40,363 bases of DNA from Streptococcus mitis bv. 2 str. SK95 (GTDB lineage Bacteria; Bacillota; Bacilli; Lactobacillales; Streptococcaceae). Positions within the stretch are counted from its first letter, which is position 1. Each line of letters starts with the position of its first letter. Both the position numbers and the translations under genes were made by a program. A model generated the notes under the pieces. That model was not told the origin of the DNA. It saw only the letters and a program-made list of their open reading frames with translations, and did no database searches. The stretch covers positions 1 through 40,363 of the forward strand of contig NZ_AFUB01000026.1 in NCBI RefSeq assembly GCF_000222705.1, read 5' to 3'. This document shows positions 11,741-20,077 of the stretch, piece after piece.

Positions 11741-12784
11741 TTATAGCAAATGCGCTTCGCGCTTGTCAAAGCTTTCCTTGGCAAGGTCAACCAAACGCTC
11801 AATTAGATCTGGGTAGCTGATTCCCATATTGTCCCAAAGTAGTGGATACATAGACCACTGGGTGAAACCTGGCATGGTATTGAGCTCGTTTAGGAAAATC
11901 TCGCCCTGATCTGTATAAAAGAAATCACAACGAGATAGACCGAGTCCACCGATAGCACGGAAGGCTGTTTCTGCATTTTGACGCATGACAGCTACTACAT
12001 CATCACTAATTCTAGCTGGGATATCCATTGTAATCTTGTTGTCAATATACTTGGCATCATAGTCGTAGAAAGCAACATCCTTGACCACTTCACCAGGAAG
12101 TGTACTCTTGACATCGTAGTTGCCCAAGAGACCAACCTCGATTTCACGGGCATTCACTCCCTGCTCTACCAAGACACGGCTATCATATTGGAAGGCAAGA
12201 TCCAAAGCTTGGCGGAGTTCCTCTTGGTTTTCAGACTTAGAAATACCGACACTTGAACCCATGTTTGACGGCTTAGTAAAGACTGGATAAGTCAACTTTT
12301 CCTCAACTTCAGCGATTTTAGCAGTCATATCATCCCCTTCGACGATGGCTACATAAGGAACTTGGGCAATCCCGGCGGACTCCAAGACACGCTTAGTCGT
12401 GATTTTATCCATGGCAAGGCTGGATGACAAGATATTACAGCCAACATAAGGCATTTTCAAAACTTCAAGGAATCCTTGAACAGAGCCATCTTCTCCCATC
12501 GGACCATGAAGAACTGGAAAGACCACTGCACCTTCTTCGTAGATGGCACTTGGCGCTATTTTTTTGTCCCAGTCAATAGTCGCATTGGTCATGAGACGAT
12601 CCTCTTGACCTGGAGTCTGGCTAAATTCTTGCGTCTTGATAAAGTCACCTGACTGACTGATAAAGAAAGTCTTGACTGTGAAACGGTCGTAGTTGACCGC
12701 ACGCATGACACTCTCAGCTGATAGTACAGAGACCTCACGCTCTGCACTACGTCCACCGTATAAAAGAATAATTGTTTGTTTCAT
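11741..12784 (-). CDS. ddl: D-alanine--D-alanine ligase
   Basis: ATP-grasp enzyme that joins two D-alanines for peptidoglycan. Recognisable segments are the N-terminal [32 protein letters not shown], the ATP-grasp lysine region [18 protein letters not shown], and the catalytic/metal end [11 protein letters not shown] with [18 protein letters not shown]. Length 347 residues is normal. AGGACAGTAAT provides a modest ribosome site. The gene has its own extended -10 promoter and is isolated from recR by a terminator, so ddl-murF forms a separate unit from recR-pbp2b. Confidence 0.97.
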   Translation of the reverse strand: MKQTIILLYGGRSAEREVSVLSAESVMRAVNYDRFTVKTFFISQSGDFIKTQEFSQTPGQEDRLMTNATIDWDKKIAPSAIYEEGAVVFPVLHGPMGEDGSVQGFLEVLKMPYVGCNILSSSLAMDKITTKRVLESAGIAQVPYVAIVEGDDMTAKIAEVEEKLTYPVFTKPSNMGSSVGISKSENQEELRQALDLAFQYDSRVLVEQGVNAREIEVGLLGNYDVKSTLPGEVVKDVAFYDYDAKYIDNKITMDIPARISDDVVAVMRQNAETAFRAIGGLGLSRCDFFYTDQGEIFLNELNTMPGFTQWSMYPLLWDNMGISYPDLIERLVDLAKESFDKREAHLL

Positions 12785-12821
12785 ATTACTGTCCTATTTT
12801 CTAATAGAATACTCGCACCTT

Positions 12822-12830
12822 AGTATATCA
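12822..12830 (-). promoter_or_regulatory. Extended -10 promoter of ddl-murF
   Basis: TGATATACT on the minus strand, about 40 nt before the ddl ATG, with a weak TTTCAA at -35 and 17-bp spacing. It lies directly downstream of the recR terminator, so ddl-murF has its own start. Confidence 0.65.
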
Positions 12831-12881
12831 TATTTGCTTCTTTTTTGAAACTTGAACATGGTACTGATAGTAAAGAAATAT

Positions 12882-12913
12882 AAAAAGAGACCGATAACGA
12901 CAAACTCGGTCTC
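12882..12913 (-). terminator. Terminator of pbp2b-recR
   Basis: A perfect 8-bp stem GAGACCGA/TCGGTCTC (12887-12894, 12906-12913) with an 11-nt loop is followed on the minus strand by TTTTTA. It lies about 45 nt past the recR stop. Confidence 0.85.
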
Positions 12914-12957
12914 CCCGTTCTTGTATAAATGAATTGAGTTCGTAAATTTGTTTACTC

Positions 12958-13554
12958 CTACAACTCTGTCCGATTTTCAATGGCTCGTAAGAGTGTGACT
13001 TCGTCCGCATACTCGATATCTGCTCCCACAGCTAGACCTCGTGCTAGGCGAGTAACCTTGATACCAGCTGGTTTGAGGAGGCGAGAAAGGTACATAGATG
13101 TCGCTTCCCCATCTGCCGTCGCATTGGTTGCCACAATCACCTCTGAAACCTCACTATCCATGAGACGGGTCATGAGACTCTTGAGGTTGATATCGTCTGG
13201 GCTGATACCATTCATAGGAGAAATGAGGCCGTGCAAGACATGATAGAGTCCATGGTATTCTTGGATGTTTTCCATAGCAGCCACATCGCGACTATCCTCT
13301 AGCACCAAGATGGTTGTCTGATCACGAGTCGGGTCTGTACAGATCGAGCAAGGATCATCATCCGTTAAACGGCCACAGATGGAACAATAGGTCAATTCCC
13401 GCTTAGCAGACAGGAGATTTTTGGCAAATTCATTGACATCGTCATCAGACATTCCAATGGTATAGAAGGCTAGGCGGGTAGCCGTTTTAATCCCTATACC
13501 TGGTAACTTTGAATAGCTATCAATCAGCTTGGCAATAGGTGTTGGATACAGCAT
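12958..13554 (-). CDS. recR: Recombination protein RecR
   Basis: RecFOR pathway protein that loads RecA on gapped DNA. The 198-residue protein has the N-terminal helix-hairpin-helix region ([20 protein letters not shown]), the zinc-binding cysteines in [16 protein letters not shown] (about 57-72), and the Toprim domain with [14 protein letters not shown] and [23 protein letters not shown] precedes the ATG. It lies 10 bp downstream of pbp2b and shares its transcript, the usual streptococcal arrangement. Confidence 0.96.
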   Translation of the reverse strand: MLYPTPIAKLIDSYSKLPGIGIKTATRLAFYTIGMSDDDVNEFAKNLLSAKRELTYCSICGRLTDDDPCSICTDPTRDQTTILVLEDSRDVAAMENIQEYHGLYHVLHGLISPMNGISPDDINLKSLMTRLMDSEVSEVIVATNATADGEATSMYLSRLLKPAGIKVTRLARGLAVGADIEYADEVTLLRAIENRTEL

Positions 13555-13564
13555 AAGTTCCTTT

Positions 13565-15607
13565 CTAATTCATTGGATGGTGTTGGTGATAAAGATTGAT
13601 AATGTCGCGTGCAATTGAAGGTCCAACACCGTTTGTTAAGTTGGTGTTATGAGGAAAGACGACTGCGACCGCGATTTGAGGATTTTCGGTCGGTGCATAG
13701 GCGACTGCGTTGGTATTGTTGGCTTTTTGACCGCCATTAACGTAACTTTCGGCAGTACCTGTCTTTCCACTGATGGATACGGCTGCGCCATTTGAAAAGG
13801 CACGACCAGTTGTCAGAGCACTCGTTCCATGCGAAACTTGATAGAAACCTTGTTGCAAGATAGCCATATCTGCTTCTGAAATATTAACCTTGTTCATTTC
13901 CTTGGTGGCTGTTTCTTGAACCAGACTGCCTAAGCCACCTTGGTCATTGTTTCCATAAACACCTTCAACGATGTGAGGAGCCAAACGCACACCATTGTTT
14001 GCAATGGTTGCGACATACTGAGCTAACTGCATCGGTGTGTAGTTATCAAACTGACCAAAAGCATTATTTAGATAGTTGGCCAAATCAAATTCTTTTGGTA
14101 TGAATCCTGTTGATTCATCTGGAAGATCAATCCCCGTTGAAGCTCCGAGTCCATATTCTCCAAAGGTTGATCGCAATTTGCCCATTGCTGTCTCCAGTTG
14201 GCTCGTTGCTACCATCATATTGGGTTTATAGGTCTGTCCCATAATTCCCAAAGCTGTTTGCACCATGTAGGTATTAGAGGAATATTCCAAAGCTTCAACC
14301 GCTGTGATAGGGAAAGAACCGTATGACAAGGTATACCATGAATTGATAGGAGCCGACCCTTGGAAAACAATCGGCTGGTCTGTCAAGGTTTGATTGCCTG
14401 ACAAAACTCCATTTTCCCAGCCAGAGCTGATGGTTGCTGCCTTAACAACAGAACCTGGTACAAAGACATTGGTAACTGTTCCTAGGGAGTCTGAACTTAA
14501 TTTCCCTGATTCAACATCATGCTTGATACCAGACATGGCTAGAACTGCACCTGTTTTAGGATTGAGAGCGACTGCGTAGACCCCTTCAGAATATTTGGCT
14601 CCACCGTTACCCAACTCTGAGTTAAAGTAGCCCTTCAGTAGGTCATCCACACCATTCTGGAAAGCTAGGTCAATCGTTAGTTTGATATTGTTTCCTTTGC
14701 TTCCTTCCTCGACATTCTCCACACTTTCCATGTTTCCATGTTTGTCGAGATGCACTTCTTTGACAGAGCGTTTGCCTTGGAGGACATCTTCATATTGCTT
14801 TTCAAGATAAGAAGTTCCCACTCGGTCATTGAGAGAGTAGCCTTTCTTGAGATAAGCGTCAACTTCCTCAGCTGGAAGACCTGACTTTTCACTTGAAACG
14901 CTACCGACGATAGACGATAGAGAAGTGTCCAGTACTTTTCGGTCCCATGAGGTTGAAATGCTAATGCCCGGTAATTCCTTGGATGCAGAAGCCACAAGAG
15001 CAACCTGAGTATCATCTAAAGCATCTGTTGAAATGGTGCCCGTCGCAAAATTTTCAACTGCATTGAGCTGACTAAAGAGATAGATTTCTTTTTTCTGGTC
15101 ATCTGTATAATTGAGTTGACTCACGTCAATGCTTTCGACCGCATTATTGTAGAGAGTCGCTTCAGATAAGCGATTTCCATCTGAATCTAGGCGTTTATCA
15201 CTTGGCAGAGCCTCGACTGTTTTTTTGTATACGTCCTGGTCCGCCAAGTAGTAGTCTGCAATCTGACGGTCTGTGAGTTCAGGGGAAGTGACATTCACGT
15301 AAGTCAGCAGTTTTTTAGCCGTCTCCTTTAACTCTGCCGCCGTCATCTTATTGTTTCGTGTGAAAGAAACAACTTGTTTAAGTGTGTTTTCTACCAAGGG
15401 TTTCCCTGTTGCATCATAAATCTGCCCTCGAGCTGAGCTGGTTGTCACCCTGGTCTGACTGGCTGATGCCAACTTTGCTTCATAGAAATCTTTATTCAGT
15501 ACCTGCATGTATAAGAGTCGACCGATAATGGTCATAAACAGTAGGATAACAATGGCAAACAGTAAATTAAGCCGAATCGGAATCGAATGGCTATTGAATT
15601 TTCTCAT
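13565..15607 (-). CDS. pbp2b: Penicillin-binding protein 2B (peptidoglycan transpeptidase)
   Basis: Class B PBP, a D,D-transpeptidase of peripheral peptidoglycan synthesis. Length 680 residues as in pneumococcus. There is a short cytoplasmic N-terminus and one membrane helix (about 13-35), a dimerisation domain, and a transpeptidase domain with S386VVK (active serine), S443SN and the KTG triad (SGKTGTAES, about 613-621). Thr446 directly after SSN is retained, but residue 476 is Gly, the position where Glu is, from memory, found in penicillin-susceptible R6 and where E476G is reported in altered alleles. Many other differences from R6 in the C-terminal third look like a commensal-type allele. 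The promoter lies about 95 nt upstream; recR follows. Confidence 0.96.
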   Translation of the reverse strand: MRKFNSHSIPIRLNLLFAIVILLFMTIIGRLLYMQVLNKDFYEAKLASASQTRVTTSSARGQIYDATGKPLVENTLKQVVSFTRNNKMTAAELKETAKKLLTYVNVTSPELTDRQIADYYLADQDVYKKTVEALPSDKRLDSDGNRLSEATLYNNAVESIDVSQLNYTDDQKKEIYLFSQLNAVENFATGTISTDALDDTQVALVASASKELPGISISTSWDRKVLDTSLSSIVGSVSSEKSGLPAEEVDAYLKKGYSLNDRVGTSYLEKQYEDVLQGKRSVKEVHLDKHGNMESVENVEEGSKGNNIKLTIDLAFQNGVDDLLKGYFNSELGNGGAKYSEGVYAVALNPKTGAVLAMSGIKHDVESGKLSSDSLGTVTNVFVPGSVVKAATISSGWENGVLSGNQTLTDQPIVFQGSAPINSWYTLSYGSFPITAVEALEYSSNTYMVQTALGIMGQTYKPNMMVATSQLETAMGKLRSTFGEYGLGASTGIDLPDESTGFIPKEFDLANYLNNAFGQFDNYTPMQLAQYVATIANNGVRLAPHIVEGVYGNNDQGGLGSLVQETATKEMNKVNISEADMAILQQGFYQVSHGTSALTTGRAFSNGAAVSISGKTGTAESYVNGGQKANNTNAVAYAPTENPQIAVAVVFPHNTNLTNGVGPSIARDIINLYHQHHPMN

Positions 15608-15699
15608 ACAACTAAGACTCTTTTCTAGAAAAATTCCCGATTTTCACCTTCATTTTCAGCTAAAATAATAGAGCAAACGGGTGAAGCTCGGTACTTTTC

Positions 15700-15708
15700 A
15701 TTGTACCA
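15700..15708 (-). promoter_or_regulatory. Extended -10 promoter of pbp2b-recR
   Basis: TGGTACAAT on the minus strand, 93 nt before the pbp2b ATG; the -35 region is poor. The intergenic region also carries the divergent regulator promoter. Confidence 0.55.
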
Positions 15709-15795
15709 TATTTTACGGAGAAACTCTTGGAAAAGGAGAAGCATTTTTTGACTTTTATCTGAAAATGCCTTTTTATTTAGTTATCCTATCTTCTA

Positions 15796-15804
15796 TGATA
15801 TAAT
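15796..15804 (+). promoter_or_regulatory. Extended -10 promoter of the RpiR-type regulator
   Basis: TGATATAAT on the plus strand with a weak TTTAGT at the -35 position and 17-bp spacing, about 60 nt before the regulator ATG. No copy of the TGAAAGTA box found at the structural nan promoters is seen here. Confidence 0.65.
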
Positions 15805-15863
15805 GATGTTAATAAGCAGGTAATCGTCAACTTTTAAGAGTTTGACTCATGAAAAGGAGCTCC

Positions 15864-16715
15864 ATGAAAAAGCAGGATATCGCAACTATTATTGATCTTC
15901 ATTTTGAAGAATTAACAGAGTTAGAACAGGAAATCGCTCGTTATTTCTTGCAGGTAGATACGATTGTGGATGATCTATCGTCGCAACAGGTTACTCAAAA
16001 ACTGCATGTTTCTCAAGCTGCCCTTACCCGTTTTGCAAAAAAATGTGGCTTTACTGGTTATCGAGAATTTGTTTTTCAATACCAACACCAAGCCAATAAA
16101 CAGGACACCCATTCTCACAAACATAGTCCTTTGACCAAACGTGTTTTGCGAAGCTACAGCAACCTACGGGAACAAACACAGGATTTGATCGATGAAGCGC
16201 AGCTTGAACGTGTAGCTCAGTTAATTGAAAATGCTGAACGGGTTTACTTTTTTGGGACGGGAAGTTCTGGTCTGATTGCCCGTGAGATGAAGCTACGTTT
16301 TATGCGATTAGGTGTGGTCTGCGAAGCATTAACCGATCAAGATGGTTTTGCATGGACGACCAGTATCATGGATGAAAATTGTTTGGTACTTGGCTTTTCC
16401 CTATCGGGCACTACCCAATCCGTCCTAGATAGTTTGTTGGATGCCAAGGACATGGGAGCAAAGACCATTCTCTTTACCAGTTCTCCTAGCAAAGACTGTC
16501 AGGCCTACACCGAAACAGTCCTAGTCGCAAGTCATAGCCAATCTTCTTACATCCAGCGTATTTCCGCTCAACTCCCTATGCTCTTTTTAACAGATTTGAT
16601 TTATGCCTACTTTTTGGAAATCAATCGAGATAGCAAGGAAAAAATCTTTAACAGCTATTGGGAAAATAAAAAACTCAACGGCTATCGTAGACAAAAACGC
16701 GTTAGAAAATCCTAG
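15864..16715 (+). CDS. nanR: RpiR-family (MurR/NanR-type) transcriptional regulator
   Basis: DNA-binding regulator with an N-terminal RpiR helix-turn-helix (about 1-75; SQAALTRFAKKCGFTGYREF is the recognition region) and a C-terminal SIS sugar-phosphate-binding domain (about 105-240; YFFGTGSSGLIAREMKLRFMR, LGFSLSGTTQSVLD, ILFTSSPSK). Length 283 residues from the ATG at 15864, chosen because AAAAGGAGCTCC sits directly before it; an ATG 15 nt upstream lies within that ribosome site. It is the only plus-strand gene of the locus. In pneumococcus the equivalent gene is described as NanR, an activator of the nan genes. I infer the ligand to be a ManNAc-6-P-like sugar phosphate and the target to be the TGAAAGTA box. 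Confidence 0.9.
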   Translation: MKKQDIATIIDLHFEELTELEQEIARYFLQVDTIVDDLSSQQVTQKLHVSQAALTRFAKKCGFTGYREFVFQYQHQANKQDTHSHKHSPLTKRVLRSYSNLREQTQDLIDEAQLERVAQLIENAERVYFFGTGSSGLIAREMKLRFMRLGVVCEALTDQDGFAWTTSIMDENCLVLGFSLSGTTQSVLDSLLDAKDMGAKTILFTSSPSKDCQAYTETVLVASHSQSSYIQRISAQLPMLFLTDLIYAYFLEINRDSKEKIFNSYWENKKLNGYRRQKRVRKS

Positions 16716-16738
16716 TTTGGTTGGACCAAACTAGGATT
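16708..16738 (+). terminator. Terminator of the RpiR-type regulator
   Basis: A perfect 13-bp stem AATCCTAGTTTGG/CCAAACTAGGATT with loop TTGGA overlaps the regulator's last codons and stop and is followed by GTTTTGTTTT. Its right arm is also the first part of the 38-bp repeat, which suggests that before the insertion it served as a shared bidirectional terminator for regulator and kinase. Confidence 0.85.
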
Positions 16739-16763
16739 GTTTTGTTTTGAAATGATAATAGGC
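16726..16763. repeat. 38-bp direct repeat, left copy
   Basis: Starts CCAAACTAGGATT and ends TGATAATAGGC. It matches 18195-18232 at 37 of 38 positions. The right copy is the genuine 3' end of the ROK kinase gene including its stop codon; this left copy is a duplicate of the last 10 codons plus stop. Confidence 0.9.
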
Positions 16764-16870
16764 TCATAGGTAATTTTTCCAATCTTTCTCTTTGTGCTGA
16801 TGCTTTTTTATCTGTGTTTTTTAGTTTTTCCATAAATTCTCCTTTGCTTTTTTGAATTTTTGACAACAAA

Positions 16871-16905
16871 AAAGGAAGTATCGGCTATTTGCTTTTACTT
16901 CCTTT
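16871..16905 (-). terminator. Terminator of the methyltransferase
   Basis: Perfect 10-bp stem AAAGGAAGTA/TACTTCCTTT (16871-16880, 16896-16905) followed on the minus strand by a T-rich run, about 100 nt after the methyltransferase stop. Confidence 0.8.
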
Positions 16906-17007
16906 CTCTAATTTTATTTAATTGTTTTGCTTCGACAAACTGGGATTTAGATTTTAACCCTTACAGAAAATAAAACGGGCTATTCTCCTGAAATGTGTTC
17001 TATAAGA

Positions 17008-17772
17008 TTATAGTTTAATGCAAAGTGTAGCTATATAATCATTTCCATAACGTGATAATCGATGTCTTTTGTCACACGATTCATAAAAATCGATCATAGC
17101 GAGACCATTTTTTAGTTGTCCTCTAATCTGAGTTTCTAAGGTATGGCTAAATTCATATCCATATTCTGGATTGATGGTGATTTCGCCTTCCTCTTCAAGC
17201 TCTTTTGAATTAAAAGGGAGTGAAAACTTTAACAGTAATTCCTCATCAGGTTTGTCCCATACAATGTCAGCATCATACATGTATATCCAAGGGTTCATAA
17301 ATCCGACCATTAACAGTCCACCCTTTTTCAATACTCGAGAGGCTTCTTTATACATATTTTCTAAATCTTCTATATATACATTTGAAACTGGATTAAAAAC
17401 AATATCAAAAGTTTCATCTTCAAATGGAAAAGGTTTTGTCATATCGCCTTGAACGGTATTGATCTTTAAGCCTTCTCTTTTAGCAACCATCTCGTCTCTT
17501 TCTAATTGTGATGTAGAAAAATCCATGATGGTGACATCATAACCTTTTGCAGCAAAAACGGGACCCTGCTGACCACCACCACAAGCTAAACCTAATATCT
17601 TTTTTCCCTTGGCTTTTTCAAACCATTCTATCGGAACTTTTTTCCCAACAGTTAAGGCAACAGAAATTGGATGTTTTCTAGCTTCTTCTAATTCTTCATG
17701 TGTCAACGGCTCAGTGTAGTCATTTTTTACATTATTCCATCTATCTTCATTTAATTTTATATAATTGTTCAT
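17008..17772 (-). CDS. Class I SAM-dependent methyltransferase (Methyltransf_11 type)
   Basis: Small-molecule-type methyltransferase of 254 residues. Motif I (ILGLACGGGQQG) is at about 59-70, the acidic ribose-binding residue in VTIMDFS at about 84, a motif II region GDMTKPFPFEDETFDIVFNPVSNVYIEDL (about 108-136), and motif III LKKGGLLMVGF (about 149-159). The C-terminal part is unassigned. A GAGGAGATGATAAG ribosome site precedes the ATG. Similar stand-alone methyltransferases occur as accessory genes of streptococci, but I cannot name a substrate. The gene looks AT-richer than its neighbours, and its position in a repeat-flanked insert suggests recent acquisition. Promoter candidates are TTGACA at about 17861-17866 and an extended -10 at 17880-17888. 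Confidence 0.85.
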   Translation of the reverse strand: MNNYIKLNEDRWNNVKNDYTEPLTHEELEEARKHPISVALTVGKKVPIEWFEKAKGKKILGLACGGGQQGPVFAAKGYDVTIMDFSTSQLERDEMVAKREGLKINTVQGDMTKPFPFEDETFDIVFNPVSNVYIEDLENMYKEASRVLKKGGLLMVGFMNPWIYMYDADIVWDKPDEELLLKFSLPFNSKELEEEGEITINPEYGYEFSHTLETQIRGQLKNGLAMIDFYESCDKRHRLSRYGNDYIATLCIKL

Positions 17773-17879
17773 CTTATCATCTCCTCGTAATTTTATACTA
17801 TTTCGATTTAAGGTGAATATGTTGCCATTACAGTTTTATCACCTCTACAAATTCTAATTTGTCAATTCTCATCCATCTC

Positions 17880-17888
17880 ATTATATCA
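17880..17888 (-). promoter_or_regulatory. Candidate extended -10 promoter of the methyltransferase
   Basis: TGATATAAT on the minus strand, about 110 nt before the methyltransferase ATG. It overlaps the last codons of the broken small gene. A TTGACA hexamer further downstream (about 17861-17866) with TGATAA 18 nt on is an alternative. Confidence 0.5.
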
Positions 17889-18036
17889 CTTTTTCTTCTT
17901 GGCTTAGTTTAGTTTTTAGAAACAAAGTAAAGAGCTTGCGCCGTCTTCTAAGATTATCTTAAAGGATATCTCCTCTCATATATTCTTCTAAAGTAGGAAC
18001 TCTGCTCCTATCGTTCGTTTTTTTGTAATTCTTCAT
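17881..18036 (-). pseudogene. Small broken gene (51 codons with one in-frame stop), unknown function
   Basis: Reading starts ATG at 18036 (MKNYKKTNDRSRVPTLEEYM), runs into TAA at 17959-17961, and then stays open in the same frame (DNLRRRRKLFTLFLKTKLSQ) to a second TAA at 17881-17883. The ATG overlaps the stop of the preceding remnant as TAATG, the normal mark of a coupled operon. The product would be a small, very basic protein. I do not recognise it. It could also be a real 25-residue ORF ending at the first stop. Confidence 0.5.
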
Positions 18037-18199
18037 TAACTTCTCATACCCATGAAGTAAGGTCGCTTAATGGTCTTGATCGGTCTTTCCTCTACTTTTC
18101 ATATACCTTGACAATTTTCCTATCAGCAAAAAAAGAATTAAGCAAAACAGTTTCACTCAAGTAGTGATTAAAAGTTCTTCTTAATTCTCTAATTCCAAA
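18036..18199 (-). pseudogene. 3' remnant of an unknown gene with one frameshift
   Basis: From the right edge of the insert an open frame reads GIRELRRTFNHYLSETVLL, then ADRKIVKVYEK up to 18095. A one-base shift continues it as VEERPIKTIKRPYFMGMRS to TAA at 18036-18038. The two frames overlap by one base, so a single deleted base would explain the break. The start of the gene is missing: the frame enters the 38-bp repeat and ends at the kinase stop. I do not recognise the family. With the small gene and methyltransferase downstream it looks like the end of a foreign operon. Confidence 0.5.
18134..18188 (-). terminator. Possible replacement terminator for the ROK kinase
   Basis: AGAATTAAG/CTTAATTCT (18134-18142, 18180-18188) encloses a second stem TCACT/AGTGA (18153-18157, 18163-18167), and on the minus strand seven T follow. 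The insertion moved the ancestral terminator away from the kinase, so this structure may now end its transcript. It lies in the coding remnant and may be fortuitous. Confidence 0.45.
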
Positions 18200-18232
18200 C
18201 TAGGATTCTTTTGTTTTGAAATGATAATAGGC
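18195..18232. repeat. 38-bp direct repeat, right copy (3' end of the ROK kinase)
   Basis: Matches 16726-16763 with a single mismatch (C here for G at 16739). It contains the last 10 codons and TAG stop of the kinase gene plus five bases beyond it. Confidence 0.9.
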
Positions 18233-19084
18233 ACCCAACATCCCTGCTGTATTTTGGTGATGGGCAAATTCTAATCGTGTTTTTTCAGCTAGGCTTGGCA
18301 CCAAGGCCGCCTTCAAGGCTGTGCGAATCTTTGGTTTGAGGATAGCCTCTTGCCCCATGATGCCGCCACCAAGAATGACTACTTCTGGATTGGCAACGTA
18401 GCAAATATTTGCCAGACCTTTTCCTAGATAGTCTACCATGCGGTCAATACCAGCCATACAGATCTTGTTTCCTTCAGTAGCTTCCTTGAAAATGCGTCGC
18501 CCATTCCACTGAGCAACTGAGTCACCATGAGCTGTTGCCACATACTCTACCAAGGCTGTCGTAGAAGCAAGATCCTGAAAAGCTCCATCCTGCATGTGCA
18601 TGTAACCGACTTCGCAGGCCGAATTGCTAAATCCATGGAAGACTTTCCCATCCATAATCAAGCAACCACCGATACCAGTTCCAATGGTCAAGCAAAGAGT
18701 GACACTCGCTCCCTTGCCTGAACCAGATACTGCCTCAGCAAGACCTGCACAGTTGACATCATTTTCAATTTCACAAGGAATCGCAAAGCTCGTCTCAATT
18801 TCCTTCTTGAACTGGGTTCCTGCATAGTTAGGGATTTGCGGTCCAGCATAGAAAATCTCACCCTTATCTGGATCCACCATCCCTGCAGAAGAAATGGCAA
18901 CACCTGCTACTGGGCCTTTTTCTAAATAGCTGGCTACGATATCTTTTGTCTTTTGTAAGATATGGGGTCCACCCTTATGCGCCTCAGTTGGCATTTCATG
19001 CGATTCAACAAGTTGACCTTCTTGGTCAATCAAACCATATTTGATGTTGGTTCCACCGATATCAATTGCAACGTAGTGTGTCAT
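18200..19084 (-). CDS. nanK: ROK-family sugar kinase, probable N-acetylmannosamine kinase
   Basis: Phosphorylates ManNAc to ManNAc-6-P, the step between sialate lyase and NanE. The N-terminal ATP motif DIGGTNIKYG is at about 8-17; the ROK core includes VAISSAGMVDPDKG, ENDVNCAGLAEA, TIGTGIGGCLI and the C-terminal ILGGGIMGQ. The CxCGxxGCxE zinc motif of classical NanK/Glk-type ROK proteins is absent (SNSACEVGYMHM at the expected site), as in several Gram-positive ROK kinases, so the exact substrate is inferred from context. AAGGAGGTATTT precedes the ATG. It lies 17 bp behind the lyase gene and shares its transcript. Its 3' end is duplicated at 16726. Confidence 0.9.
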   Translation of the reverse strand: MTHYVAIDIGGTNIKYGLIDQEGQLVESHEMPTEAHKGGPHILQKTKDIVASYLEKGPVAGVAISSAGMVDPDKGEIFYAGPQIPNYAGTQFKKEIETSFAIPCEIENDVNCAGLAEAVSGSGKGASVTLCLTIGTGIGGCLIMDGKVFHGFSNSACEVGYMHMQDGAFQDLASTTALVEYVATAHGDSVAQWNGRRIFKEATEGNKICMAGIDRMVDYLGKGLANICYVANPEVVILGGGIMGQEAILKPKIRTALKAALVPSLAEKTRLEFAHHQNTAGMLGAYYHFKTKES

Positions 19085-19101
19085 AAATACCTCCTTATAG
19101 A

Positions 19102-20019
19102 TTAGAGGAAGCGCTCCTTGGTTTCACGAATCAAGGCTGCAGCTGCTTCTACAACTGGACGATCTTCTTCAGTCACTGGCGTCAATGGTGAACGAACTGA
19201 ACCGATGTTAAGTCCTTCATTGATTTTCAAGACTTCTTTGATGACACAGTACATATTTCCATGAGCAGCAGTCAATTTACCAATGATTGCATTGATAGCG
19301 TATTGCAATTCACGCGCTGTTTCCAAGTCTTTCTCAGCAATCAACTCATTGAGTTTCAAGAAGAGTTCTGGCATAGCACCATAAGTACCACCGATACCAG
19401 CTTTAGCACCCATGAGTCGTCCACCTAGGAACTGTTCATCTGGACCATTAAAGACGATATGGTCTTCCCCACCAAGGCTGACAAAAGTTTGGATATCTTG
19501 AACTGGCATAGAAGAGTTCTTAACACCAATAACACGAGGATTCTTCAACATTTCAGTATAAAGACTTGGAGTCAAAGCAACACCCGCTAACTGAGGAATA
19601 TTGTAAATCACGTAATCTGTGTTTGGAGCTGCAGCACTAATGTCATTCCAGTATTTGGCAACTGAGTATTCTGGCAAACGGAAGTAAATCGGTGGAATCG
19701 TTGCAATGGCATCTACACCCAAACTTTCTGCGTGGCGAGCAAGTTCCATACTGTCTTTGGTATTGTTGCAAGCAACATGAGCGATGATAGTCAATTTGCC
19801 TTTGGCAACTGCCATGACTTCTTCCAAGATCAATTTGCGATCTGCCACACTTTGGTAGATACATTCACCAGAAGAACCATTGACATAGAGACCTTGAACT
19901 CCCTTATCAATGAAGTATTGAACCAAGGCGCGCGTACGCTCTGGACTGACTTCTCCTTGATCATCATAACATGCATAGAAGGCTGGAATGACACCTTCGT
20001 ATTTTTTCAAATCTGACAT
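19102..20019 (-). CDS. nanA: N-acetylneuraminate lyase
   Basis: Class I aldolase of the DapA/NanA superfamily that splits N-acetylneuraminate into ManNAc and pyruvate. The carboxylate-binding motif GSSGE is at 48-52, the catalytic tyrosine in YVIYNIP at 139, and the Schiff-base lysine in VIGVKNSS at 167. Length 305 residues is normal for NAL. AGGAGAAAATCT precedes the ATG. It has its own promoter with a cre-type sequence over the -35 and a TGAAAGTA box upstream, and is followed closely by the ROK kinase. The same symbol is used in this genus for the sialidase, so the name must be read with the product. Confidence 0.95.
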   Translation of the reverse strand: MSDLKKYEGVIPAFYACYDDQGEVSPERTRALVQYFIDKGVQGLYVNGSSGECIYQSVADRKLILEEVMAVAKGKLTIIAHVACNNTKDSMELARHAESLGVDAIATIPPIYFRLPEYSVAKYWNDISAAAPNTDYVIYNIPQLAGVALTPSLYTEMLKNPRVIGVKNSSMPVQDIQTFVSLGGEDHIVFNGPDEQFLGGRLMGAKAGIGGTYGAMPELFLKLNELIAEKDLETARELQYAINAIIGKLTAAHGNMYCVIKEVLKINEGLNIGSVRSPLTPVTEEDRPVVEAAAALIRETKERFL

Positions 20020-20077
20020 AGATTTTCTCCTAAGATTTCTTTTTTCTGCTGAGAGCAGTTCTATTTTTTACAAGTTT

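Larger units (their letters stand above)
16702..16833 (-). pseudogene. 43-codon chimeric ORF: 5' stump of an unknown gene fused to the insertion junction
   Basis: A minus-strand ORF of 43 residues starts MEKLKNTDKKASAQRER with an excellent ribosome site (AAAGGAG, five nt before ATG). The first 23 codons lie in the foreign insert. From codon 24 on (SLLSFQNKTILVWSNQTRIF) it reads through the 38-bp duplicated kinase end and the regulator's terminator hairpin, a sequence not designed to be coding in this frame. The simplest reading is the 5' end of a lysine-rich gene cut off by the insertion junction. Whether the chimera is translated is unknown. It lies downstream of the methyltransferase terminator. 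Confidence 0.55.
16764..18194. mobile_element. Foreign insert carrying a methyltransferase, flanked by 38-bp direct repeats
   Basis: A 1431-bp block between regulator and kinase genes that, from memory, are adjacent in pneumococcus. It holds on the minus strand the C-terminal part of one gene, a small broken gene, an intact methyltransferase with terminator, and the 5' end of another gene. Both edges cut through reading frames. No integrase or transposase is seen. It may be a decayed integrative element using the kinase 3' end as attachment site, or DNA captured during repair or transformation. Confidence 0.65.

Noticed and set aside
18134-18188. Treating the hairpin as clear proof of a kinase terminator
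   Set aside because: It lies in a coding remnant, so the symmetry may be accidental; kept only as a low-confidence feature.
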